Shown one piece after another: positions 1 to 7,227 of a stretch of 64,000 nucleotides of DNA. Source of the stretch: CAIZGX01 sp964385405. Its GTDB lineage: Bacteria; Bacteroidota; Bacteroidia; Flavobacteriales_D; Sanyastnellaceae. A program made the translations under genes and the position numbers. The stretch lies in contig CAYLOT010000010.1 of assembly GCA_964385405.1 (NCBI GenBank), forward strand, positions 28,360 to 92,359. The letters are read 5' to 3'. The notes under the pieces were generated by a model. That model saw only the letters and a program-made list of their open reading frames with translations, had not been told where the DNA came from and made no database searches. Every line of letters begins with the position of its first letter. The stretch's first letter is position 1.

Positions 1-514
1 TGAAGAGAACGCTAAGCAAGCGGGTTGGTCGCGCAAGATTGAGCACAAAGACAACATCGGATATGTTCGCTTGGAACAACTCACTGCATTCTTAATGTCG
101 GTTCCTGGAATTCCTTGCATTTATTACGGAGATGAAATAGGAATGCCTGGAGGAAATGATCCTGACAACAGACGCATGATGCGCTTCGATGGATTGAACG
201 AGCAGGAGTCGGCACTCCGCACTTCGACACAGAAATTGGTGAAGTTGAGAAGAAAGAATTTGCCTTTGATGTACGGAGAGACTTATGTGATGCAAGCCGA
301 TGAAAAGGCTTTGGTCATCGCAAGAAAATACCTCGATAAAATTTCCATTGCGGTCTTTTCGAAGGGGGAAGGAGACGTGAACATTACACTTCCGGGATAT
401 TGGAAGGGGAAGGTGAGTACCGATGGATTGGAAGTTGTTTCAACCGATGCAGGTTCTAATTCTTATACGTTGAAAGTAGGTGGAAAAGGATACGGATTCT
501 TCTTCGTGAAATGA
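1..514 (+). CDS. GH13 alpha-amylase family protein, C-terminal part (5' end outside window)
   Basis: The frame is open from the left edge (codons start at base 2), so the start and most of the catalytic barrel are missing. The visible ~170 residues contain the GH13 segment GIPCIYYGDEIGMPGG followed by DPDNRRMM, which lies near the end of the (beta/alpha)8 barrel just after the last catalytic-site strand. An all-beta C-terminal domain follows. GH13 enzymes hydrolyse or rearrange alpha-1,4/1,6 glucans; the exact specificity cannot be read from this piece. The TGA overlaps the ATG of prmC (ATGA), so the two genes are probably translationally coupled although unrelated in function. Family assignment is firm, subfamily is not. 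Confidence 0.88.
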   Translation, partial: EENAKQAGWSRKIEHKDNIGYVRLEQLTAFLMSVPGIPCIYYGDEIGMPGGNDPDNRRMMRFDGLNEQESALRTSTQKLVKLRRKNLPLMYGETYVMQADEKALVIARKYLDKISIAVFSKGEGDVNITLPGYWKGKVSTDGLEVVSTDAGSNSYTLKVGGKGYGFFFVK

Positions 515-1368
515 ACCACATTCTTCCGAACAACAAAATAAGTACCCTGAAGGAATTTGCGCTTCAGCGAATAGGAGTGGTCTACGAGGCGAGAGAAGCT
601 CGCAATGTCGTGAACGAATTGTTCAGACATTATTTGAATTTCTCCGCGGCAGACTTGGTTGTGAAAGCCAACGACACTGTAAGCGAATCGCAAATGCTCC
701 TGATTTACAAGGCCGCGAAGCGCATTGCTCAGCACGAGCCCTTACAATATGTTTTAGGTTCCGCTTATTTCTTCGGAATGGATTTGCACGTGAATAAAAA
801 TGTACTAATTCCTCGTCCAGAAACCGAAGAGTTGGTTAGGTGGATTCTAGAAACTATAAAACCGAATAATCATTCGGTTATTGACATCGGAACCGGCTCA
901 GGCGCAATAGCTCTCGCTTTGAAAAAAGCACAGCCAAATTGGAAAGTATGTGGACTAGATGTTTCGAAGGATGCTCTTCAGTTAGCCCAAAGAAATTCAA
1001 ATGAATTGCAGTTGGAAGTAGAGTGGAAGGAAGTGGATATTCTTGTAGAAAATTTACCCGAGGGTAATTGGAACTGCATCGTTTCGAATCCTCCTTACAT
1101 ACCTGTTTTAGAAGGAAATGAAATGCGAACTTCCGTTGTACAACACGAACCACATCTCGCACTTTTCGTTCCGGAAAACGACCCCTTACTTTTCTATCGG
1201 CGCATTCTTGAACTTGCGAATCATTGCGAAACAGTCAAACAGGTCTTCTTCGAAATACATGAGAATTACGCTTCCGAAACTTTAGCTCTTGGTGAACAAT
1301 ACAATTGGAAAGGAGAATTGAAAGAAGATCTTCAGGGGAAGCCTCGTATGCTCCTCTTTACGAAGTAA
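511..1368 (+). CDS. prmC: Peptide chain release factor N5-glutamine methyltransferase PrmC (HemK)
   Basis: Methylates the GGQ glutamine of release factors RF1/RF2 with S-adenosylmethionine, which is needed for efficient peptide release. The 285-aa length is normal. Residues 1-80 form the helical substrate-binding domain. IPRPETEELV (100-109), SAM motif I IDIGTGSGAIAL (124-135) and the diagnostic catalytic NPPY (193-196) are all present. The ATG at 511 overlaps the upstream stop by 4 nt, which supports this start. The gene converges with the TonB receptor; its TAA lies inside a small hairpin element at 1366-1380. Confidence 0.95.
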   Translation: MNHILPNNKISTLKEFALQRIGVVYEAREARNVVNELFRHYLNFSAADLVVKANDTVSESQMLLIYKAAKRIAQHEPLQYVLGSAYFFGMDLHVNKNVLIPRPETEELVRWILETIKPNNHSVIDIGTGSGAIALALKKAQPNWKVCGLDVSKDALQLAQRNSNELQLEVEWKEVDILVENLPEGNWNCIVSNPPYIPVLEGNEMRTSVVQHEPHLALFVPENDPLLFYRRILELANHCETVKQVFFEIHENYASETLALGEQYNWKGELKEDLQGKPRMLLFTK

Positions 1369-1380
1369 TCGGCTCCGCCG
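1366..1380. repeat. Single mini-hairpin unit (TAAT linker + CGGC-TCC-GCCG)
   Basis: Bases 1370-1380 form a perfect 4-bp hairpin with a 3-nt TCC loop, preceded by TAAT. Linker, C...G closing pair and TCC loop match units of the arrays at 5873-5971 and 14906-14965. The linker contains the prmC stop codon, and the TonB receptor stop starts 2 nt after the hairpin. It may be a one-unit member of the same element family, or a chance hairpin. Confidence 0.45.
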
Positions 1381-1381
1381 T

Positions 1382-3985
1382 TTAGCCTTCCATCCCGCCT
1401 TCGTTCATTTTCATGTTCTTGCGCTTGAACAACTGCGAATCCATCTTTCCGAATTTCCATGAAATATTGAAACGGAACATTTGCCAGTCGCGTCGTTTAG
1501 AAGTTACTTGGTCGAAGAATGGAGAAGTACTGTGAACAACATTCACACGGGTGCGAAGAATGTCTTGCGCACTAAACGAAAACACTAAACTTCTGTTGGG
1601 TAAAAATTCTTTTCGAATGGAAAGGTCTAAGCCATAGTTGGGTTCTATGAAACCTTGAACAGTATTGTTGCTGCCGCCCCAGCCGCCACCGCCCATACCC
1701 ATTCCACCCATTCCACCTCCACCCCCGCGTTCGCTACTTCCAACCTCTAATGCCCTTTTGCTGCTGTAATCGAACATGATTTGAAAAGATAGGTTCTTTT
1801 GAGCTTTGAATGTAATGTTACTTTTTATCCAGTATGAACTAATGTTGTTCTTCAAATTCGGGTCAAGGTTTGTTCCGTCAATAGCGCTATTGTATACGTT
1901 AATATTGGTATTCATATCGATATTCTTCGAAAGTGCATTCCGAGAAACAAATTCCAAACCTAAGGCTTGACTGCTACTTGCGTTTTCGTATGAGGTAACT
2001 ACAACTGAATCGCCGAGAAACGGACTGTATTCCATGAATTGCTGACGAACAGTTACGTTTGTTGTGTACCTGCCGTAGGCAGATACGATTACGGTATTCT
2101 TTTTATTTGGAATCCATTGCCAAGACACTTCACCCGATTGCGTGAATTCAGGGCGCAATCCGGGATTTCCACGTTGAATATTCAGCGAATCGCTGTAATC
2201 AGTGAATGGAGAAAGTGTCATAAAACTAGGTCGGTTAATCTTTCTGTTCAGTGCGAATTGAACGTCTTGTTTCTCCGTGATAACACGTGTAATAAATAAC
2301 GAAGGGAACAATGCAATGGGGTATTTGTATGCGAAATTGCTGTTGGTGTTTAACAGTTCACCTCTGTAATCGCTGCTCTCTGCGCGCAAGCCTCCTTTAA
2401 TTTTCCAAACAGGTAAATCAAGTGCCGCTGTACCATAGGCCGCATAAACCTGATCGAGATAGTGGTAATTTACACCTAGTGACGTGATGTCTTCCCACAC
2501 ACCGTTTTGTAATTGTTGGTTGCGGTATTCCGTTGTGAAATCTCTGACGGAAACTCGCGTGCCGGCTTCGATACGAAAACGATCGGTAAGTTTAGATTCA
2601 AAGTCAATTTGTGAAGTGATCAAGAACTGTGAAACATCGCCATGCTGATTTAGAAATGTTTCATTCGCATCATTATATTTATTAATGTATTCACCATCAA
2701 AGACACTTTTAATGCGATTGAAATTAATGTCGGCATTTAATTCGGTTCCCTCTCTCGTGAAGAGATGCTTGTACAGGATACTGCCGCCAATGTTTTGAAA
2801 TGCTCGCTTGGTATTACTCTCGCGATAGTACGAACTTTGTCCGCCATTCAATGTGTCTGAAGTAACATTTAATGTATCGAATGGGGCGAATGAACCTTTG
2901 GTGATATTGCTAGAGAAGGTGACTGTATTTCGGTTGTCTAATAGCCAATCAAAACCGCCTCTTCCTGTTAGCATAAAGCCGTCATTTATGTTATATTGGT
3001 TTTGAAACATTGAGAAAGTGGGAGAGAAGTTCACTCGGTCGGTTGTACCAACACTGATGTTTCTGCGTTGATTGTAATTTCCGTTTGCGAAGAAATTGAT
3101 TTTTCCTTGACGGATATTGAAATCCACCCCTGAATTGACTCTGCCTCTTCGGTCCACACCAGCGCGAACGCTTCCGTTGTATCCACCACTACGATTGTGC
3201 TTCATGACAATGTTAACAATACCACCTCCGCCACCGCTTGCGTCGTATTTCGCAGATGGATTGGTAATTAATTCAACGCGTTGAATAGCGTCTGCAGGAA
3301 TCTGATCAATGGTTAAAGTGGTAGGTCTTCCATCCACAAAAATTTGTGGAGCCGCGTTTCTAAGTTGAACGTTTCCATCCGTATCAACTTGGAGTGAAGG
3401 AATATTTCTCAAAACATCTTCCGCTGTTCCCCCTGAATTCATGGGGTTTTTATCAACGTCATAAATACGTTTGTCGAATTCCAGTCGAGGTCCTCCTCCG
3501 TCAATGGTAACCGTGTTCAATTGACCTGTGAAGGTGAGTTTAAGGTTTCCGAGATCTTTTTCTATTAAACCCATTGGTGGTCCCGATGGTTTTAAGGTGA
3601 AAACAAAAAATGCTGCATCCACTTCAGCCAATGAAAAACGCAAGGTTAGTTTTTCATTAACAGGTAAATCTTCAATGGTAAATTCTCCGTTCGATTGCGA
3701 AAGGGCTCCTCCCATCACAAGTGGATTCTTTTCTTTTATGACAAGGCTGTCTTCCTTATAAACCCGCAAAATAACGAACTCAAGGGGCTTATTTGTTCTT
3801 GCATCGAATAGCTTTCCGTAAACACGTCCCTTCGGTGCTGGCCTTCCGGGTTGCCCCGCACCACTCCCTGCAGGCCTTCCTCCGTTCTGTGGTTGAGCAA
3901 ACATTGCAGACGCGAATAAGATCGCACACATTGCGAACATGATAAACTTTACAGAAAAGGTATTCTTGATTGTTGGAAATATCAT
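1382..3985 (-). CDS. TonB-dependent outer-membrane receptor (OMP beta-barrel family 3)
   Basis: An 867-aa outer-membrane protein. A signal peptide ends near AMFAQ (about residue 31). A CarboxypepD-reg-like beta-sandwich (RVYGKLFDARTNKPLEFV) follows, then a plug with NIPSLQVDTDG and IFVDGRPTTLTIDQIPADAI, and a long C-terminal barrel. Such receptors import an unknown ligand using TonB energy. An external loop is a low-complexity Gly/Met-rich stretch around residues 755-775 (GGMGGMGMGGGG), typical of this family. No SusD partner is next to it, so the substrate is open. A TAACTTTG box at 4025-4032 gives a leader of roughly 35 nt. The signal peptide could also start at an internal Met (MFAMCAIL). 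Confidence 0.9.
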   Translation of the reverse strand: MIFPTIKNTFSVKFIMFAMCAILFASAMFAQPQNGGRPAGSGAGQPGRPAPKGRVYGKLFDARTNKPLEFVILRVYKEDSLVIKEKNPLVMGGALSQSNGEFTIEDLPVNEKLTLRFSLAEVDAAFFVFTLKPSGPPMGLIEKDLGNLKLTFTGQLNTVTIDGGGPRLEFDKRIYDVDKNPMNSGGTAEDVLRNIPSLQVDTDGNVQLRNAAPQIFVDGRPTTLTIDQIPADAIQRVELITNPSAKYDASGGGGGIVNIVMKHNRSGGYNGSVRAGVDRRGRVNSGVDFNIRQGKINFFANGNYNQRRNISVGTTDRVNFSPTFSMFQNQYNINDGFMLTGRGGFDWLLDNRNTVTFSSNITKGSFAPFDTLNVTSDTLNGGQSSYYRESNTKRAFQNIGGSILYKHLFTREGTELNADINFNRIKSVFDGEYINKYNDANETFLNQHGDVSQFLITSQIDFESKLTDRFRIEAGTRVSVRDFTTEYRNQQLQNGVWEDITSLGVNYHYLDQVYAAYGTAALDLPVWKIKGGLRAESSDYRGELLNTNSNFAYKYPIALFPSLFITRVITEKQDVQFALNRKINRPSFMTLSPFTDYSDSLNIQRGNPGLRPEFTQSGEVSWQWIPNKKNTVIVSAYGRYTTNVTVRQQFMEYSPFLGDSVVVTSYENASSSQALGLEFVSRNALSKNIDMNTNINVYNSAIDGTNLDPNLKNNISSYWIKSNITFKAQKNLSFQIMFDYSSKRALEVGSSERGGGGGMGGMGMGGGGWGGSNNTVQGFIEPNYGLDLSIRKEFLPNRSLVFSFSAQDILRTRVNVVHSTSPFFDQVTSKRRDWQMFRFNISWKFGKMDSQLFKRKNMKMNEGGMEG

Positions 3986-4024
3986 GTGGTTAGAACAGAA
4001 ATAAGTGCTAAAAGTTTAATGCGG

Positions 4025-4032
4025 CAAAGTTA
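4025..4032 (-). promoter_or_regulatory. -7 promoter box for the TonB receptor
   Basis: Reads TAACTTTG on the minus strand, a perfect TAnnTTTG Bacteroidetes -7 box, 39 nt upstream of the receptor ATG. No clear -33 TTG at the usual distance. Confidence 0.5.
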
Positions 4033-4055
4033 ACCAATAGAAGGGGTGTATTCCG

Positions 4056-4063
4056 TAATTTCG
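4056..4063 (+). promoter_or_regulatory. -7 promoter box for the 4071 aminotransferase
   Basis: TAATTTCG, one change from TAnnTTTG, ending 7 nt before the ATG at 4071, so the leader would be only a few bases long. It lies back to back with the divergent box at 4025-4032. Confidence 0.45.
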
Positions 4064-4070
4064 CGCACAT

Positions 4071-5282
4071 ATGAAACCTATTCCTTTTTCTCCGCCTCGC
4101 ATCGATGAAAAGACAATTGAAGCGGTCACGGCTGTTTTGCGATCTGGATGGATAACTACGGGTCCTCAAACTCGTGCTTTCGAGAACGATATCCAACAGT
4201 ATTGTAAATCAGGTCCAGTTTTGTGTCTGAACTCATGGACCAACGCGGTAGAAATGGTTTTGTATTGGTTCGGAATTGGCCCAGGCGATGAAGTGATAAT
4301 TCCTGCATACACCTATGCTGCTACTGCAAATGTGGTTGTGCATTTGGGTGCGAAGCCCTTAATGGTTGATTGTGCGCTGAATTCAGCGCATATGGATATT
4401 GCCAAAGTAGAGGCTGCTATTACCGAAAGAACCAAGGCAATTATGCCTGTTGATGTGGGCGGATTGCCAGTTGATTACGATGCATACATGGAACTTGTGA
4501 AAAACTTCACGAAACGTTTCGAATGGAAACCGAAAAATCGCGCCCAAGAGAAAGTTGGGAGACCTTTGTTGATTTCAGATGCGGCACATTCTTTTGGATC
4601 GCTATACAAGGGAAACCGAGTGGGAAATCAGACGGATGTTGCTGGGTTCTCTTTTCATGCGGTGAAGAATCTAACCACTGCAGAGGGTGGAGCCATTGCA
4701 TTGAATTTTCAGACCGATATTATTTCTGAAAAAATTCGTCAAGAGATTTATGTGAAGTCTCTTCATGGACAATCGAAAGATGCGATTTCAAAGATGCAAC
4801 CGGGAAACTGGCGTTACGACATTGTTGAAGCAGGTTACAAGTGTAACATGACCGACATTCACGCTGCAATCGGTAGAGTAGAGTTGGAGCGATTTCAAGA
4901 AAGTTTGGACAGAAGGAAGGAGATTTGTGAGATTTATAATCGTATTCTTTCGACCAACAAGAATTGCATCCTACCCACTTTTAAAACCGAATGGTCCGAT
5001 TCGAATTATCACTTGTACATGCTTCGTGTGAACAATTTCACAGAGGACAAACGCGATGCGGTAATTCGCAAAGTGGCTGAAGAAGGAATTTCTTTGAATG
5101 TGCATTTTCAGCCATTACCGTTGTTCACCTTTTACAAGAGTGAAGGCTACGATATTCATGATTTTCCGAATGCATTTAATTTCTACAAGAACGAAATTTC
5201 GCTTCCTGTTTATTACGACTTGTCGAACGAAGATGCTGAGCGAGTAGCGAATGCGATTTTGAAAGCCATTCAAGAGGTGTAA
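4071..5282 (+). CDS. DegT/DnrJ/EryC1/StrS family PLP aminotransferase
   Basis: A 403-aa sugar aminotransferase, which transfers an amino group (usually from glutamate) to a keto group on a nucleotide-linked sugar. Fold type I features are visible: NSWTNAVEM near 54-62, the PLP-contacting LLISDAAHSFGS (166-177) and the Schiff-base lysine K199 in FHAVKNLTTAEGG. An extra stretch of about 20 residues (148-166) precedes the SDAAH strand; it is not in the two other DegT proteins of this window. The stop overlaps the start of the sugar transferase (TAATG), so the two probably act in one pathway making an amino-sugar for a surface glycan. Confidence 0.9.
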   Translation: MKPIPFSPPRIDEKTIEAVTAVLRSGWITTGPQTRAFENDIQQYCKSGPVLCLNSWTNAVEMVLYWFGIGPGDEVIIPAYTYAATANVVVHLGAKPLMVDCALNSAHMDIAKVEAAITERTKAIMPVDVGGLPVDYDAYMELVKNFTKRFEWKPKNRAQEKVGRPLLISDAAHSFGSLYKGNRVGNQTDVAGFSFHAVKNLTTAEGGAIALNFQTDIISEKIRQEIYVKSLHGQSKDAISKMQPGNWRYDIVEAGYKCNMTDIHAAIGRVELERFQESLDRRKEICEIYNRILSTNKNCILPTFKTEWSDSNYHLYMLRVNNFTEDKRDAVIRKVAEEGISLNVHFQPLPLFTFYKSEGYDIHDFPNAFNFYKNEISLPVYYDLSNEDAERVANAILKAIQEV

Positions 5283-5866
5283 TGAAACGATTATTCGACA
5301 TCATCTTCTCGCTAGCGCTAATACTTGTGCTGTTTCCAGTGGGTTTTGTCGTTTCAATTTGGATCGTTCTCGATGATTTTGGATCACCTTTTTTCATTCA
5401 ACAGCGAGTGGGTAAAGGAGGAAAGAACTTCGGCTTGTTGAAGTTCCGTTCTATGCGCAAAAACGCAGAGTTAAAAGGACAGCTTACCGTTGGAATGAAA
5501 GACAATCGCATTACGCGTAGCGGCTATTTTATTCGGAAATACAAGATTGACGAGCTGCCCCAATTGGTAAATGTGTTTCTGGGAGAAATGAGCGTGGTGG
5601 GTCCCCGTCCGGAAGTTCCGAAATACGTTTTATTGTACAACGAAGAACAACAAAACATCCTCAGCATTAAGCCAGGCATTACAGACTTTGCAAGCATTGA
5701 ATACGTTCGTGAAAACGAACTCCTCAGCGCCTCATCAGATCCCGAGAAAACGTACATCGAAGAAATTATGCCCGCCAAACTAGAACTCAACCTCAAGTAC
5801 CTCCGTGAGCAAAGCTTCCTCACCGATATGAAGATCATTCTTCAAACCATCAAGGCAATTTTCTAG
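5282..5866 (+). CDS. Undecaprenyl-phosphate sugar phosphotransferase (bacterial sugar transferase family)
   Basis: A 194-aa monotopic phosphoglycosyl transferase of the short PglC-like type. It moves a sugar-1-phosphate from a nucleotide sugar to undecaprenyl phosphate, the first membrane step of glycan assembly. An N-terminal membrane helix (residues 1-28) is followed by PFFIQQRVGKGG, LLKFRSMR, KIDELPQLVNVF and MSVVGPRPE, all diagnostic. The catalytic Asp-Glu pair is in KIDELPQL. The gene overlaps the aminotransferase stop by one base. A hairpin array starts 7 nt after its TAG. Confidence 0.92.
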   Translation: MKRLFDIIFSLALILVLFPVGFVVSIWIVLDDFGSPFFIQQRVGKGGKNFGLLKFRSMRKNAELKGQLTVGMKDNRITRSGYFIRKYKIDELPQLVNVFLGEMSVVGPRPEVPKYVLLYNEEQQNILSIKPGITDFASIEYVRENELLSASSDPEKTYIEEIMPAKLELNLKYLREQSFLTDMKIILQTIKAIF

Positions 5867-5872
5867 TCCCTC

Positions 5873-5971
5873 TTCGCGCGGAATCATCCGCTCCGCGGTC
5901 ATCATCGAAGGTGTCATCACACTAAGTGTGTCATCCTTCGCAGAAGGTAATCACAACGAAGTTGTGTCATC
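5873..5971. repeat. Array of six mini-hairpins joined by TCAT linkers
   Basis: Successive hairpins with mostly 3-nt loops are separated by TCAT (once TAAT). They are: 5873-5883 TTC/GAA with a 5-nt loop; 5888-5898 CCGC-TCC-GCGG; 5903-5913 CATC-GAA-GGTG; 5918-5930 CACAC-TAA-GTGTG; 5935-5947 CCTTC-GCA-GAAGG; 5952-5966 CACAAC-GAA-GTTGTG; then a final TCAT at 5967-5970. Stem sequences differ completely but pairing is kept (one T-G pair). The array fills the gap between two convergent genes and runs into the minus-strand CDS. There is no T-tract, so it is not a canonical terminator. Confidence 0.8.
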
Positions 5972-7147
5972 CATGGACTTTAAAATAATGGCAACACCTT
6001 TTTCAGCTTCCTCCATGGTAATCGTCAACGGCGGCGCAATACGGAAACTCCACGGGCAAGACAAGAACCAAAAACTCAAGAGTCCATTTCTTAAATTTTC
6101 TTCCACCACTTGCTGAACCACTTCAGCACTCTCCATGTCAATGGCGAAGAACAATCCCTTTCTTCGAATTTCGATGACACGCTCATGCGCGGATAATTTC
6201 TCTTCAATGAATTGTCCAATTTGCTCGGCGTGATCCAATAATTTTTCGTCTTGAATTTGTTCGAGGAAGGCATGCGCTGCTGCGCAAGCAACCGGATGAC
6301 CAGCAAAGGTGCTTATGTGTCCGAGAAACGGATTGTGTGAAAGCTCGCGCATGTTTTCTCGCGAGGAAACCAAGCAACCGATGGGCATTCCTCCGCCCAA
6401 TGCTTTTCCGAGCGTAATGGCGTGAGGAACCACGCCGAAGTGTTCGAACGCGAACACTTTTCCGGTGCGCCCCATGCCGCATTGAATTTCATCGAACACG
6501 AGCAGCGCACCTACTTCTTCGCATTTCTTCTTCAAGGCATGCAAATACAGTTCATTAGGAATACGCACGCCTGCGTCTCCTTGAATGGTTTCAAGAATAA
6601 CACCCGCAGTTTTTTCTGTTATGAAATCGAGGTCTTCCCAGTTGTTCAATCGAATGAAGTGCACACCGGGCATAAGCGGTCGGAAGTTTTGCTTTTTCAC
6701 TTCATTCGCACTAATGGCCATTGAGCCCGTTGTGCTTCCGTGATAAGACCCCACGAACGAAACAATTTCTTTTCTTCCGGTTACGCGCTTCACCAGCTTA
6801 ATGGCCGCTTCATTTGCTTCCGTTCCGCTGTTCACGAAGTAGCAGCAGTTCAATTCGGAAGGAAGCAGTTTCAACAAACTATTAGCCGCTTTGTCTTGCG
6901 CCTCTTGAATAAATTCACCATACACCATCGTGTGCAAGTGCTTATCTACCTGCGCATGTATGGCTTCGCGAATGCGTGCGTTTCCATGCCCGAGATTACT
7001 CACACCAACACCACTCACAAAATCCATAATCCGCGAACCATCTTTCTTATACACATACAATCCCTCTGCACGCTCCACCTCAATTCCCAATGGAAACGGC
7101 GTCGTCTGCGCTAACCCCTTCTCAAAAAAAATATTCGATTCACTCAT
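5951..7147 (-). CDS. Class III (acetylornithine/4-aminobutyrate-like) aminotransferase
   Basis: A 398-aa PLP-dependent omega-aminotransferase. It shows the SGVGVSNLGHGN entry loop, NSGTEANEAAIKL (106-118), FVGSYHGSTTGS, the Asp of VFDEIQCGMGRTG (D219) and the PLP lysine K248 in ITLGKALGGG. The donor/acceptor pair (acetylornithine, GABA, lysine or aspartate-type) cannot be decided from sequence alone. The last six residues (DDTTSL) and the stop are encoded by the outermost hairpin of the array at 5873-5971, an odd C-terminal extension. It lies 80 nt downstream of the GH92 gene on the same strand. Confidence 0.9.
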   Translation of the reverse strand: MSESNIFFEKGLAQTTPFPLGIEVERAEGLYVYKKDGSRIMDFVSGVGVSNLGHGNARIREAIHAQVDKHLHTMVYGEFIQEAQDKAANSLLKLLPSELNCCYFVNSGTEANEAAIKLVKRVTGRKEIVSFVGSYHGSTTGSMAISANEVKKQNFRPLMPGVHFIRLNNWEDLDFITEKTAGVILETIQGDAGVRIPNELYLHALKKKCEEVGALLVFDEIQCGMGRTGKVFAFEHFGVVPHAITLGKALGGGMPIGCLVSSRENMRELSHNPFLGHISTFAGHPVACAAAHAFLEQIQDEKLLDHAEQIGQFIEEKLSAHERVIEIRRKGLFFAIDMESAEVVQQVVEENLRNGLLSFWFLSCPWSFRIAPPLTITMEEAEKGVAIILKSMDDTTSL

Positions 7148-7186
7148 ATTTTATCTTCCCTTTTCTTATCCTTTCTTAACTTCTCT

Positions 7187-7226
7187 AACCTTCGTTCGTA
7201 GAACCCTCGTTCACCGAACCCTCGTT
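7187..7226. repeat. Three 15-nt-period direct repeats, each a small hairpin
   Basis: Cores AACCTTCGTT (7187), AACCCTCGTT (7202) and AACCCTCGTT (7217) are spaced exactly 15 nt apart. Each can fold as AAC-loop4-GTT. The repeats fill the intergenic space between the stop of the GH92 gene and the start of the aminotransferase on the minus strand. Confidence 0.6.
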
Positions 7227-7227
7227 G

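Noticed and set aside
5873..5971. CRISPR array
   Set aside because: The repeated part is only 4-6 nt and the variable parts are self-complementary hairpins of 9-15 nt; no 25-40 nt repeats or cas genes.
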